Assembly (NCBI GenBank): GCA_902168205.1
Contig: CABHOK010000003.1
Span: 372,001-436,000, forward strand
Length of the DNA: 64,000 nt
Reading direction: 5' to 3'
Source of the DNA: an uncultured Chitinophaga sp.
Lineage (GTDB): Bacteria > Bacteroidota > Bacteroidia > Cytophagales > Cyclobacteriaceae
In this document: positions 17,573-27,063 of the stretch, piece by piece
Layout of the letters: the number at the start of each line of letters is the position of its first letter
Position numbering within the stretch: the stretch's first letter is position 1
The notes under the pieces: generated by a model
What the model was told of the DNA's origin: nothing
What the model saw: the letters and a program-made list of their open reading frames with translations, nothing else
Databases searched by the model: none
Program-made: the position numbers and the translations under genes

Positions 17573-18478
17573 TTATGCTATTATCTTGTTTCTGATAGAA
17601 GATGTTGCAGCGCTGATGCTGGCGATGTCTTCCGGTGTTATTTCAATGGTACTAGTACTGTTGTCTTTAATTACCATTACACCGTCAACAACTTCAAAAG
17701 TAGATTCTTTATAGGTATAAGTAATCTTTACTTTGTCGTATATCTTCTTCAACTCTTCCATGTCTTTCAACAATGATGCCATATTCTGGTCAGTGTCTTT
17801 ATAGAAGGAGAGAAGCAGCATAATGTTTTCAAGAATGATTTTCTGCTCACCGATTGTTTCTTTCAGTTGCTGGTTACCTGGATTAGCAGATGCCACACCA
17901 CAGGTGATGTGAAGTGCTTCCAACCATCCACCGGTAAGGAACAATACGCTGAGGTTTGCACGATCCTGTGTTTGCAGATAGCTATTGATCGTGTTGAAGT
18001 TCTGTGTAGTGATGAGCAAAAGTGAATCGAGGTTTTTGCTGTTGGTAGCTAACCTGGCGATAGTTTCAATATCAAAAAACTGTCCGATGCTTAATCCATC
18101 CGCCAGCCCTTTAATGGAGGTCATATATTTTGCTCCATCTTTACTCTGCTCATAGATGTTGGTATAGCCAAGGTCAGTACCATATATACCAAGATTAAGA
18201 GCTTTCTTATAGTTGGTGTTATACTTGGATGCATTATCTGCTGAGTTCAGAAAAGCAGGGTTATACGTTTTACCTGATTCTTTCAGCAATACTGAAATTT
18301 CCAACGGGCTGGGTATCTGTTGGAGGATGTCACCAATAACTTCTTTCGAAATAGGTGTTTCCTCTGCAGTGGCGGTCGTGTCCGGCTTGTCTTCCGTGAA
18401 AATGGGCTCATCCGTTTTCTTACCGCATCCAGCGACTGTAAAGAGTGCCAGGATCAACCCGATAAGTAGTATTCTCAT
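17573..18478 (-). CDS. Lipoprotein of unknown function
   Basis: 301 residues starting with a lipoprotein signal: hydrophobic 3-16 and a lipobox ending VAGC (Cys18). Mature protein begins CGKKTDEP, followed by an acidic, Thr-rich linker. The rest is mainly helical (YKKALNLGIYGTDLGYTNIY, IGQFFDIETIARLA, GGWLEALHITCGVA), suggesting a helical solenoid-like periplasmic or surface domain. I do not recognise the family with certainty. It lies just upstream of the small secreted protein on the same strand (27-base gap), so the two may be cotranscribed. Confidence 0.75.
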   Translation of the reverse strand: MRILLIGLILALFTVAGCGKKTDEPIFTEDKPDTTATAEETPISKEVIGDILQQIPSPLEISVLLKESGKTYNPAFLNSADNASKYNTNYKKALNLGIYGTDLGYTNIYEQSKDGAKYMTSIKGLADGLSIGQFFDIETIARLATNSKNLDSLLLITTQNFNTINSYLQTQDRANLSVLFLTGGWLEALHITCGVASANPGNQQLKETIGEQKIILENIMLLLSFYKDTDQNMASLLKDMEELKKIYDKVKITYTYKESTFEVVDGVMVIKDNSTSTIEITPEDIASISAATSSIRNKIIA

Positions 18479-18546
18479 AAATATAAAATTATACAGTTAC
18501 AAAGTTAAAAATTAAGCATTCCGCGCCAAAAAGTTACGTTGTTGCT

Positions 18547-21500
18547 TTAATTCTTTTTCTGTGAAGTTCCTTTCATCTTGCCGGAAACCTTGTCAAAAGA
18601 GTTAATCAGTTTGCGTAACAATTCGAAATATAAAGTGACATACAGGATGACGGTCATTAACCAGATCACCAGTATATCGAAGGTATACGTACTAATGGAT
18701 GTACCGAATATTTTTTTCACCGGTGCAAAGAATGGCGTCCGGTAATTCAATAGTCCTTCTGGTTTGGGGTCAAGGAAAATAGGATTGATCTGCTGGATCA
18801 GCTCACCATTGTATTCGATGATGCGTTCCTTTTCCGTAACGTTCTTTACAAGGTCAGCGAGACTCTCGTTGTAGTATGCATCCTTCAACTGATTGATGTT
18901 CTTGCCGGCTTTTTCGATCGTAGCAAACTTGGCTTCGCGCTTCGCTACTGCTTTGTTATACGTTCCCTGATAGAACGTTTTATAGGCTGCAAAAAACTCT
19001 TCAAGTTTTTTGTTAAAAGCAGGTGTAAAATCTTTCAGTGTCCACGGGGCAGCAAGTTCTTTCTCCAGTCCTTTCTTGAAAAAGTCATCCTGCAAAGTAG
19101 ACTGTATAACATATAAATCTTTTTGCATGATGAGTCTCACGGAGTCATTCTTCTCATTGATGTTTTCAGAAATGAATCTCCGCTTCTTGTCCAATTCATC
19201 CACCAGGAATGAAGAGTGGAAATCCGATAATGCTTCAAGTCTGTCATCATCATAGAATGGCTCTTCATACGAGTTGTTCTTGAAATGATATACCGCCATC
19301 GCTTCATACGCCCAGCGTGAAGCCATCATATCGGCTACCACAGGAACTTTGCCTTTGGTACTGATCAGATCGTTCAGCTTATCAAAGTTGAAGAGCAGAC
19401 CGCTTAGTATCATTTGTGGAATCAGCAGCAATGGTATCATTACATATACCGTTACAGCCGAGTTGAATGCTGATGAAATGTTAAGTCCGAGCACACTGGC
19501 GAAACATGATGTAGTAAACAACACGAGCCAGAAGGGGAGAAGCATGCTCCACTCGATTTCAAGGATCAGGTTACCGATCAATACAAACGTAAAGGTTTGT
19601 ATAGCCGAAAGTGTAAAGAGTATAACAAGCTTCGACATGAGATAACTGTTCCAACTTAAATTGAGGAATGATTCTCTGCGAAGTATCTTCCGATCACGGA
19701 TGATCTCTTCGGCACTCACTGTAAGGCCCATGAACAACGCTACAATTATACTCATGAGCATAAAGGCAGGGAAATTCTCGTTGAAGCGGAATATATACTC
19801 TCTGCCGCCCGGTGCACTTTTATACTTGATGATGAACGCCAGGATCAACGCGAGCAACGGAGCTTCCAGCAGGTTAATAAGCAGGTATTGCTTGTTGCTG
19901 AGTTTGGCGAGTGTATCGCGCGTAGCAAAAATTATAGTTTGCTTGATGCGAGTCGGGAGCGTAAGCGAATGTGGAGGTTCTTCTTTAATGTCCTCTACCC
20001 TGGTTATTTTAAAACGCTCTTTGTACAAGTCATACCATTGTGGAGGAGTGATCTTACGCTTGCTAGTAGGCTGACCGTATTCATCAACCACCTTCGCTTC
20101 AATGATGTTGAAGATCTGCTCCGGGTTAACGTTACCACATGTCTCACACTGTCCGCGGTTACTGTCAACCTGGTGGGTTGATTTCTTAAAGTAGGTTACT
20201 GCTTCTACCGGAGGACCGTAGTATGCAGGGTATCCACCGGTATCCATAATCACCATCTTGTCAAACATCTTGTAGATATCGGATGATGGCTGGTGAATAA
20301 CCACGAATATAAGTTTACCCTTGAAGGATAATTCTTTCAGTAAGTCAATTACGTTTTCAGAGTCGCGCGAAGAAAGTCCCGATGTAGGTTCATCGAGGAA
20401 AAGTATAGCAGGCTCGCGTATCAACTCCAATGCAATGTTCAGGCGTTTACGTTGTCCACCGCTGATGGTCTTGTCCAACGGGTTCCCTACACGAAGGTCT
20501 TTGCGTTGATCAAGGCCGAGGTTCTCAAGTACCTCCATCACGCGCGTGTGTAGTTGCTCTTCGGTAAAGTGAGCAAAGCAAAGCTTCGCGTTATAGTATA
20601 AATTTTCGTAAACCGTAAGCTCTTCAATCAACAGATCGTCCTGCGATACATAGCCGATAACACCGTGTATCTTATCTTTCTGCGTATGTATATCGAAACC
20701 GTTGATCAGTATTTGTCCTTTGGAGGGCTCTACCAATCCGGCCATTACGTTCAGCAACGTAGTTTTACCGGCACCACTGGCACCCATTATACCGATCAGT
20801 TTTCCGGGGCCTTCAGCGATCAACACGTTACGCAGACCGATAGCGCCATTCGGGAATTTTAATTCATCGATAATAGCGTTGAAGGAAAGCTTGGTGGTTT
20901 TTAACTCCTCGTTGTAGTTGGCAACAAGGTCGCTATAATATAGTGCATCACCGGCTTGTGTCTTAATGGTGCTACCATGCGAGAAAAGATATACCCGGTT
21001 CGGTTGCATGGTAAAACCGTTGAGTATATTCAGCTCTTCGCCCAGGTATTTTGTAAAATACATTTCAACACTCTGCACGCGCATAAAGATCAGGTTACCC
21101 TGTATATGGCCGTGTACGTGTTTATATAGTTTACCTTCTTCTGCCTTGTGATTAGAGTTGAGAAGAAGTATATCAGCAAAATTCAGGGATGAAGAATCTT
21201 CCGAGCGTATAAAGCTTTCGATGAGATCGTATTCTCCCTGGATTATATTAAATACGGTGGAGACGGTGTTGATGATCTCCATCCGTTGCGGACTAAAGTT
21301 TTTATCGGTACTTACCAGCTCCAGCAATTTTATTAATACAACGACCTTCTGTTTCTGAGTAAGGGTTTTGTTGATCTTCTTACAGATACCAAGTGTCTTA
21401 ACAGAGTCTTTTACAGAAGTGAGTTTCTTCTTTCCGTCTTCATCATCGTCTGCTTTACCGTATCCGGAGAATTGATCGTAGAGGTCCAGGTACTCTTTAA

Positions 21501-21630
21501 CGGAGTCCTGGTCTAGTTCAGTCTGGAAAAAGGTGATGACGTACAGACGCTCGCGCTCTGTAACACCGCCATCCTGTTTTGTTATAATTGCAAAAAGTTG
21601 TGTGAGGGCTTTGAGTATTTCTTCACTCAT
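18547..21630 (-). CDS. TerB-domain / ABCG-type ATPase-permease fusion
   Basis: 1027-residue single-chain half-transporter. Residues 1-145 look like a TerB domain (helical, with acidic pairs D20-G-G and S107-T-D109). Residues about 165-240 form a beta-rich FHA-like segment (LNG, then YLFSHGSTI, then LYYSDL). The ABC ATPase follows: Walker A GASGAGKTT (283-291), signature ISGGQ (389-393), Walker B ILFLDEP (409-415). A CETCGN pair sits at 495-500. An ABC2-type membrane domain spans about 570-815, then a long charged helical insert (about 815-960) and a final membrane helix near 990. The order ATPase-then-membrane is that of ABCG/White exporters. The substrate is unknown. A terminator separates it from siaC upstream. 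Confidence 0.82.
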   Translation of the reverse strand: MSEEILKALTQLFAIITKQDGGVTERERLYVITFFQTELDQDSVKEYLDLYDQFSGYGKADDDEDGKKKLTSVKDSVKTLGICKKINKTLTQKQKVVVLIKLLELVSTDKNFSPQRMEIINTVSTVFNIIQGEYDLIESFIRSEDSSSLNFADILLLNSNHKAEEGKLYKHVHGHIQGNLIFMRVQSVEMYFTKYLGEELNILNGFTMQPNRVYLFSHGSTIKTQAGDALYYSDLVANYNEELKTTKLSFNAIIDELKFPNGAIGLRNVLIAEGPGKLIGIMGASGAGKTTLLNVMAGLVEPSKGQILINGFDIHTQKDKIHGVIGYVSQDDLLIEELTVYENLYYNAKLCFAHFTEEQLHTRVMEVLENLGLDQRKDLRVGNPLDKTISGGQRKRLNIALELIREPAILFLDEPTSGLSSRDSENVIDLLKELSFKGKLIFVVIHQPSSDIYKMFDKMVIMDTGGYPAYYGPPVEAVTYFKKSTHQVDSNRGQCETCGNVNPEQIFNIIEAKVVDEYGQPTSKRKITPPQWYDLYKERFKITRVEDIKEEPPHSLTLPTRIKQTIIFATRDTLAKLSNKQYLLINLLEAPLLALILAFIIKYKSAPGGREYIFRFNENFPAFMLMSIIVALFMGLTVSAEEIIRDRKILRRESFLNLSWNSYLMSKLVILFTLSAIQTFTFVLIGNLILEIEWSMLLPFWLVLFTTSCFASVLGLNISSAFNSAVTVYVMIPLLLIPQMILSGLLFNFDKLNDLISTKGKVPVVADMMASRWAYEAMAVYHFKNNSYEEPFYDDDRLEALSDFHSSFLVDELDKKRRFISENINEKNDSVRLIMQKDLYVIQSTLQDDFFKKGLEKELAAPWTLKDFTPAFNKKLEEFFAAYKTFYQGTYNKAVAKREAKFATIEKAGKNINQLKDAYYNESLADLVKNVTEKERIIEYNGELIQQINPIFLDPKPEGLLNYRTPFFAPVKKIFGTSISTYTFDILVIWLMTVILYVTLYFELLRKLINSFDKVSGKMKGTSQKKN

Positions 21631-21661
21631 AGGTTAGATATAGCAATTTTATAAAGGTATA

Positions 21662-21729
21662 AAAAAATATCGGCTACCAGTCCCTTCAGAACACCTCTTT
21701 CCGGGTTCGTTTGTTGACTGGTAACCGAT
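21662..21729 (-). terminator. Terminator at the end of the Sia gene cluster
   Basis: ATCGGCTACCAGTC (21669-21682) pairs with GACTGGTAACCGAT (21716-21729) with one mismatch and a 33-base loop. Read leftward it is followed by a run of seven T. It lies between siaC and the ABC gene, so the latter probably has its own promoter. Confidence 0.7.
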
Positions 21730-21761
21730 TCATCCTTAGGAGATTAACCCCCTCAACGACA

Positions 21762-22124
21762 TTAGTATGTCTTAAACTCGAACGGTATTTCTACCAGCTC
21801 TGAAAACTCCTGACCGGCCTCTTCCATGTCTTCATCATCTTCATGAAAGTACCACAGGATCTTCATGCCTTTAATGTCTTCCAGTGCAGACAACACATCC
21901 AGTATAAGTTTGGACGATGCCGTATTGAAGTATTCCAGTTTAAAAACGAATTCAGTAGAAGGGTTTGAGTCGCTGCTATATTTCTCAATCCACTCCAATA
22001 CCGGGCGGTAAAACTCGGCAGAGTCTTCAGGCAGTGAACGACCGGAGATTTCAAAGATTCCGTTTTTCTTATCGAGGATTATTTTCGGTGTGTCTTCTGT
22101 TCCTTCCAGATTCAAAATTTCCAT
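21762..22124 (-). CDS. SiaC-like regulatory phosphoprotein (DUF1987)
   Basis: 120-residue protein matching DUF1987/SiaC: TPKIILDKKNGIFEISGRSLPEDS at the start and FKLEYFNTASSKLILDVL in the middle. Thr68 in FNTASS falls where the threonine phosphorylated by SiaB lies in the Pseudomonas SiaABCD pathway (family knowledge). In that pathway SiaC, when dephosphorylated by SiaA, binds and activates the diguanylate cyclase SiaD. No GGDEF gene is in view, so its output partner here is unknown. It directly follows the SiaB-like gene (31-base gap) and precedes a terminator. Confidence 0.88.
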   Translation of the reverse strand: MEILNLEGTEDTPKIILDKKNGIFEISGRSLPEDSAEFYRPVLEWIEKYSSDSNPSTEFVFKLEYFNTASSKLILDVLSALEDIKGMKILWYFHEDDEDMEEAGQEFSELVEIPFEFKTY

Positions 22125-22155
22125 GGTATAAAGCTATTTATATTTCTAAATCAAT

Positions 22156-22704
22156 TTATTCGTTATCTCTCGGCACATTTACTTTCAGACAAAAGAAGCA
22201 ATACTCTTCGTTCATCTCAGGAAACTCAAACTCTAACTTCTCACCTGATTTTCTTGCCATGTCTACAAAGCCAAGTCCGGCACCACCTTTATCAGAGATC
22301 GTGGTGTTCTTGATGATCTCCTTGTAAAGATCTTTCAAACCATCTTTATCAAGGCCATTGATGCGGTCGAGTGCACCTTTCAGTTTGACAACATTTTCCT
22401 TGCGGATCGGGTTACCCGTCATGATCGAATAACGGTTGGCCTCCTTGCCGATCAGAAAGATCGCGGCATGGCTTCTTACCTGCCCGTCTACCAACTCATC
22501 GCTATGTTTCACAATGTTCTGGAGCGCCTCAACCATCACATTGAACACCTTGCGCTTAATACTCGATTCCTCGCCGGAAGAATCAAGGTTTCGCTCGGCC
22601 ATGGACAGTATAGACTTGGTGCTCTCCTGGGTAAAATCACCCTGAAACACCAGAATCAGTTTCTGCGACATCATGGTGCGGTGCAGGTCATAAATAAAAT
22701 TCAT
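22156..22704 (-). CDS. SiaB-like protein kinase (DUF6272)
   Basis: 182-residue GHKL-type kinase. It has an N-box-like MVEALQNIVKHSD near residue 75 and a glycine-rich ATP-lid motif DKGGAGLGFVDMARKSG near 145, with the opening MSQKLILVFQGDFTQE typical of SiaB proteins. The known role is to phosphorylate SiaC on a threonine, opposing the SiaA phosphatase. The adjacent siaC-like and siaA-like genes on the same strand make the same partner-switching role very likely here. The 109-base gap upstream contains a small CGCTTT/AAAGCG hairpin followed leftward by A/T-rich DNA. Confidence 0.88.
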   Translation of the reverse strand: MNFIYDLHRTMMSQKLILVFQGDFTQESTKSILSMAERNLDSSGEESSIKRKVFNVMVEALQNIVKHSDELVDGQVRSHAAIFLIGKEANRYSIMTGNPIRKENVVKLKGALDRINGLDKDGLKDLYKEIIKNTTISDKGGAGLGFVDMARKSGEKLEFEFPEMNEEYCFFCLKVNVPRDNE

Positions 22705-22812
22705 GCGTCAGAAGATTAGATTAAAATTGATTGAGATTCACTAAGTTAAAATTTATTTTATTTTAAAATCCACCTTCGCTTTTCAAAGCGCGAGGTTCGG
22801 TCTTTTACTGGT

Positions 22813-25800
22813 TTAAAACTTTATCCCGATCAGCAACACGTCATCCGTCTGCTTGTGGTCGCCTCTCCAGCCTTCCCATTCCTGATCAAATATAGTTACT
22901 GCTTCGTTCATGGACGATGTATGAACGCGTTCAATGATATCACGCACGCGCTTCGGTCCAAACTTACGCCCTTCCGGTCCGCCAAACTGATCCGGGAAAC
23001 CATCCGAACTGAAGTAGATGGAGTCACCTTCATTTAACTTAACGTAGGTATTGGTAAAGTTAGTCTGGTTCTTAAATATACCACCACCAATCGGGAATTT
23101 ATTACCTTTCACTTCTTCCATGGCACCGCTCTTCATAATATATAGCGGGCGGTGTGCTCCGGCATACTCTACTTCGCGTGTAGCCATGTTGATCTTACAC
23201 AACGCGATGTCCATACCGTCTTTCGTAGTGGAGTCTTCGTCCTGGCGCAGGGTAGTTGTTACACCTTCGTCCAGCAAGTCGAGTATCTTGCCCGGCTCGG
23301 TAATCTTACGGCTTCGCACGATATCGTTCAGCAGGAAGTATCCGATCAATGACAACAAGGCTCCCGGTACACCGTGACCTGTACAGTCAACGGCTGCAAT
23401 AAAGATTTCTTCTTTGATCTGTACGAACCAAGGGAAGTCTCCGGAAACGACATCGCGAGGTTTGTAAAGTATAAATGAATCTGGTAATGCACGGCCTATC
23501 ACGCGGCTGTTCGGAAGAATAGCCGTCTGGATACGCTTTGCATAGTTTATACTTTCTGTGATCTTCTTGTTCTTGTTCTGAATCTCGAGCTCGATCATCT
23601 TACGCTCGGTGATGTCGTGTGATACCACCAGTACAGATTCCAGTTTATTAGACTCATCAAATTCAGGTATAGCGTTTACCTGCATAATGCGTTTACCCAT
23701 CTCAGAAGGGAAGTCCATTTCGGTATCCGCTTTCTGGTTGGTAGCATTTACCTGTTCAACAACTTTCAACCAGCCTTCGAGTACGGACTGATCGAGTTCT
23801 GCATCTTTTACCTTCTTGTTGAGGAAGTATGCAGGTTGTTTACCGGTGTATTCTTCGATCACCGGGTTGATATAGGAGATCGATTCTCCTTCGAGACGTG
23901 TAATAAGGTCAAGCGAGTTTTCGGAGAGAGCCTGCATCTTACTGCGCATGCGTTGCTCTTGTTCTGCTCTTCTGCGTTCAGTTATATCGCGTGAGTTCAG
24001 GATATAGCCGTGGATGGCAGCGTTCGACATGAAGTTTGTTCCGGTCGATTCGATCCAGATAAAGCTTCCGTCTTTGGTGCGATACTCGTATTGTGTTGTA
24101 ACTTTTTCGTCTGGATTTTCAGTCAGTTTTCGGAACAGATCTTTAAAGTTGTCACGGTAATCCGGGTGCACTTTGTCGATGTCGCTCTTGCCGATCATCT
24201 CTTTCTGTCCGTAACCAAGAATGGTCTCAACCGATGGTGATATATAGCGGATGCTTTCGTCTTCTTCGTAAATCGTAATAACCTCGGAAGCATTTTCGAG
24301 CAGAAGCTGCATACGCTTTTGTGTACGGTTCACTTCTTCGATCTGCTCTTCAAGTTTCTGGTTCGAGCGTTGCAGTTCTTCCTGTGTCGCCTGCATCTCT
24401 TCTGCATTCTGACGAAGTACTTCCTGCTTCTCTTTCAACTCATTACTCATTTCCTGCGATTCTGCAAGGAGTATACGGGTACGCTCGTTTACCTTAATGT
24501 TAAAGATGGTACGCGCAAGAATGAGCGAAAGCTCCTGTACAAATTTTACCTGTGACGGATCGAATTTACGGAAGCCGGCAAACTCCAGCACACCATAAAC
24601 TTCTTCGTTGGTAATAAGTGGTACAATGAGTACACATGAAGGACGCTGGTCGCCTAATATACCGGATGTGATCGTTACATAATCATCCGGTATCTCGGTA
24701 CGCATTACAGTATCTTTTTCAGCAGCAGCTTGTCCTACAAGTCCTTCAGCAAATTTGAATTTTGCTTTCAGGTATTTTTTACGATTGTAGGCATAGCTCG
24801 CGCGCATTTCAATTACGGCTGGTGTACTTTCATCATTCACCACGTAGAATGCACCCTGTATAGCACCGATCTTTTCAAGTATAAATTTGATCACGTCCTC
24901 ACCGAGGGCATCGATGGAATCGTGCATACGAAGAATCTCACTGATCTCGGCAACACCGCGTACAATCCAGTTTCGCTCTTTATCTCTTCTTTCGTTCTCG
25001 ATCAGGTTGTTACGCATGTCGATAAGCGAGAGACCAAGTATATCATTTTCACTGGCAGGTTTAAAGGCCGTGTCATATTTACCTTCACCAATGCGCTTGG
25101 CAAATTCAGCATTGCCACGCAGGGTGTGAACGAGTTCATTTACTTTGGTGCCCATCTGTCCGAACTCATCGCTGCTGGTTTGTTCAGAGTTCTCGGGCAA
25201 CACACCTTGTGCCACCAGGCTTATAGTATTACGCATGGCGTACAGGGGGCGCGTTAACGAGCGTGAAAAAAGCATCGCCAGGAATATGGCCAGTGCTACG
25301 ATACAAAGACCAGCATACGTAAATGTGCTTATCAAACCTTTTGCATCACCGTGTGCTTCTTCAAGATCCATCTTGGCAATAAGGGCCATGTTCTTGCCAA
25401 CCTTGCGCGCTGTTTGCAGAATCGGATTACCGTTCAGGTCTTTACCGGTAGTCGGTATAGATTTACCTTCCACAGCATCGGCAAAACCTTTTACAAATTG
25501 TTCATTCGCATTGTAGAGCATGATGGCGGATGAAGTATCGCCACGCAACGGACTTACAATTGCTATTTTCTTGGATGCAGGATCTACACGGCCCAACAGC
25601 AGTTCGCCGGTTTGGCCGAGACCATGGTAGTTCTTCAGTATTTTATAAGCATTCGTAAGGTTGAGCTTTACGATGATAAGTTGCTGGCTGCCGCTGTTGG
25701 TGGTAACAGAACCCGCTACAAATGAAAAGTAATTATTTTTTTTATCGCGATGTACAGATGTAAAGTGTATATCGTTTTTAGCGCGTTCGAAAGTTATACC

Positions 25801-26289
25801 ATCCGGATCGATGAAGTTACCTTTTACATTCGGGTCGGTAGAAGCTACAACGGCACCGGTAGGCGAAGTGATGATGATGTCATCTACTTCAAATATATAC
25901 TTCTGTTCTTCCAGGAAACCGTTAAGGCCCCCGCTTGCACTCTCGGTTGGTGCACTGGCAGTTGTAGAATCAGCAGGCGCTGCGGTCTCATCCGGAGCTC
26001 CCATCATGGCGAGCATGTCCATACCACCACCGCCACCTGCTGCAGCACCATCGCCTTTCTTGATGGTTTCTGAATTCTTTAATACTTCCACGGCCATGGC
26101 AGCCTTGTCGAAGTAAGTGTTCAGGTATGCAGCACGATTATCGGCCAGCGCATTGAGTGTAGCTGAATATTTTTCCTGGTTTGCTTTCAGGTGATAGTCG
26201 TAACTAAAAAAACTGATCGCGGCTACAGCCACGAGCGACACCGCGAGTATTAAAATCGTAATCTTGGTGCTGACGTTTATGCTTTTCAT
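22813..26289 (-). CDS. SiaA-like membrane sensor with HAMP, GAF, PAS and PP2C phosphatase
   Basis: 1158 residues. TM1 (9-28), an extracytoplasmic sensor region (about 30-320) resembling a Cache domain, TM2 (about 322-343), HAMP (345-400), GAF (about 455-610), a coiled coil (QNAEEMQATQEELQRSNQ), two PAS domains (about 670-920) and a C-terminal SpoIIE/PP2C domain. The PP2C metal motifs VSGDFPWF, DCTGHGVPGALLS and DGMDIALC are present. The second position of the usual GDFYW is Pro. Residues 79-121 are a Gly/Ala/Ser/Thr/Pro-rich low-complexity insert in the sensor. It would dephosphorylate the SiaC-like protein in response to an outside or GAF/PAS signal (inference from the SiaABC model). Confidence 0.88.
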   Translation of the reverse strand: MKSINVSTKITILILAVSLVAVAAISFFSYDYHLKANQEKYSATLNALADNRAAYLNTYFDKAAMAVEVLKNSETIKKGDGAAAGGGGGMDMLAMMGAPDETAAPADSTTASAPTESASGGLNGFLEEQKYIFEVDDIIITSPTGAVVASTDPNVKGNFIDPDGITFERAKNDIHFTSVHRDKKNNYFSFVAGSVTTNSGSQQLIIVKLNLTNAYKILKNYHGLGQTGELLLGRVDPASKKIAIVSPLRGDTSSAIMLYNANEQFVKGFADAVEGKSIPTTGKDLNGNPILQTARKVGKNMALIAKMDLEEAHGDAKGLISTFTYAGLCIVALAIFLAMLFSRSLTRPLYAMRNTISLVAQGVLPENSEQTSSDEFGQMGTKVNELVHTLRGNAEFAKRIGEGKYDTAFKPASENDILGLSLIDMRNNLIENERRDKERNWIVRGVAEISEILRMHDSIDALGEDVIKFILEKIGAIQGAFYVVNDESTPAVIEMRASYAYNRKKYLKAKFKFAEGLVGQAAAEKDTVMRTEIPDDYVTITSGILGDQRPSCVLIVPLITNEEVYGVLEFAGFRKFDPSQVKFVQELSLILARTIFNIKVNERTRILLAESQEMSNELKEKQEVLRQNAEEMQATQEELQRSNQKLEEQIEEVNRTQKRMQLLLENASEVITIYEEDESIRYISPSVETILGYGQKEMIGKSDIDKVHPDYRDNFKDLFRKLTENPDEKVTTQYEYRTKDGSFIWIESTGTNFMSNAAIHGYILNSRDITERRRAEQEQRMRSKMQALSENSLDLITRLEGESISYINPVIEEYTGKQPAYFLNKKVKDAELDQSVLEGWLKVVEQVNATNQKADTEMDFPSEMGKRIMQVNAIPEFDESNKLESVLVVSHDITERKMIELEIQNKNKKITESINYAKRIQTAILPNSRVIGRALPDSFILYKPRDVVSGDFPWFVQIKEEIFIAAVDCTGHGVPGALLSLIGYFLLNDIVRSRKITEPGKILDLLDEGVTTTLRQDEDSTTKDGMDIALCKINMATREVEYAGAHRPLYIMKSGAMEEVKGNKFPIGGGIFKNQTNFTNTYVKLNEGDSIYFSSDGFPDQFGGPEGRKFGPKRVRDIIERVHTSSMNEAVTIFDQEWEGWRGDHKQTDDVLLIGIKF

Positions 26290-26298
26290 CGCTTCCGT

Positions 26299-27063
26299 TT
26301 AGGCTCTGGTTGAAATTTTATCGGCAATTAATTCTGCAGATTCCTCTACAAACTTGCGCTGGTCTTCGGTAAGGTTTGTAAACGATGCGATCTCGATTAC
26401 TCCCAGTACACGTTCTTTCTTGATCGGAACAATCAATAAAAATTTAGGAGAGGCACTGCCCAATCCTGAAATGATCTTGATATATCCCTGTGGCACATCA
26501 TCAACATATAGGGTCCGTCCGCTGGAAGCAGCCTGTCCTATAAGTCCTTCGCCAAATTCGTAGCTGATCACCGTGCTTTCACCGATCGTAAGAGCATATC
26601 CGTTTTTCAATTCTACTTTGCGCTTGCCATCTTCTTCTTTCACTATATATACAGCGCCCTGGCCGGCATCCAGCTGTTTACACACAGCCTGTAAACCTGC
26701 CTGAAGTATATCTTTTACTGCATTCGCCTGGTTAACATTACTCTTTACCGTATCGAGGCTGATGGTGGTTTTGCCCGCCTGCTCGGCAGCTTCACGCTCG
26801 GCAGTGGCCGCATCTACTATACGGTCGCGCATTACCACGACTTCTTTTTTATAGCGAAGCGCTGACAGAAGTGTTACAGCTCCCAACACAAAGGTGAGAA
26901 CGAGTATGATATAAATATTTACAAGCTCTGCCTGATAACCATCGGTTAAACGAAGGTTAGCGGGCAGGGAGTAAATAAGATATAGTGAAATGCCTATACC
27001 TGCAGTAAAGACTGCTGCCAGTATCAGGTTCAGGTAATAGCGATCGTTAAATAGACCTGTCAT
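26299..27063 (-). CDS. Membrane-anchored GAF-domain protein
   Basis: 254 residues with two N-terminal membrane helices (about 10-30 and 48-66), a short coiled coil (RDRIVDAATAEREAAEQ) and one GAF domain (about 105-250). The GAF contains FGEGLIGQAASSGRTLYVDD and FLLIVPIKKERVLGVIEIAS, closely matching the GAF domains of the two larger sensors in the cluster. There is no enzymatic output domain, so it likely works as an adaptor or ligand sensor. Its ATG overlaps the cheB stop (ATGA), and siaA starts 9 bases downstream, placing it firmly in this operon. Confidence 0.85.
   Translation of the reverse strand: MTGLFNDRYYLNLILAAVFTAGIGISLYLIYSLPANLRLTDGYQAELVNIYIILVLTFVLGAVTLLSALRYKKEVVVMRDRIVDAATAEREAAEQAGKTTISLDTVKSNVNQANAVKDILQAGLQAVCKQLDAGQGAVYIVKEEDGKRKVELKNGYALTIGESTVISYEFGEGLIGQAASSGRTLYVDDVPQGYIKIISGLGSASPKFLLIVPIKKERVLGVIEIASFTNLTEDQRKFVEESAELIADKISTRA

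Noticed and set aside
24730-25257. 175-residue rightward frame antisense to the SiaA-like gene
   Set aside because: It lies wholly inside the well-supported phosphatase-sensor gene and shows no protein-like motif.
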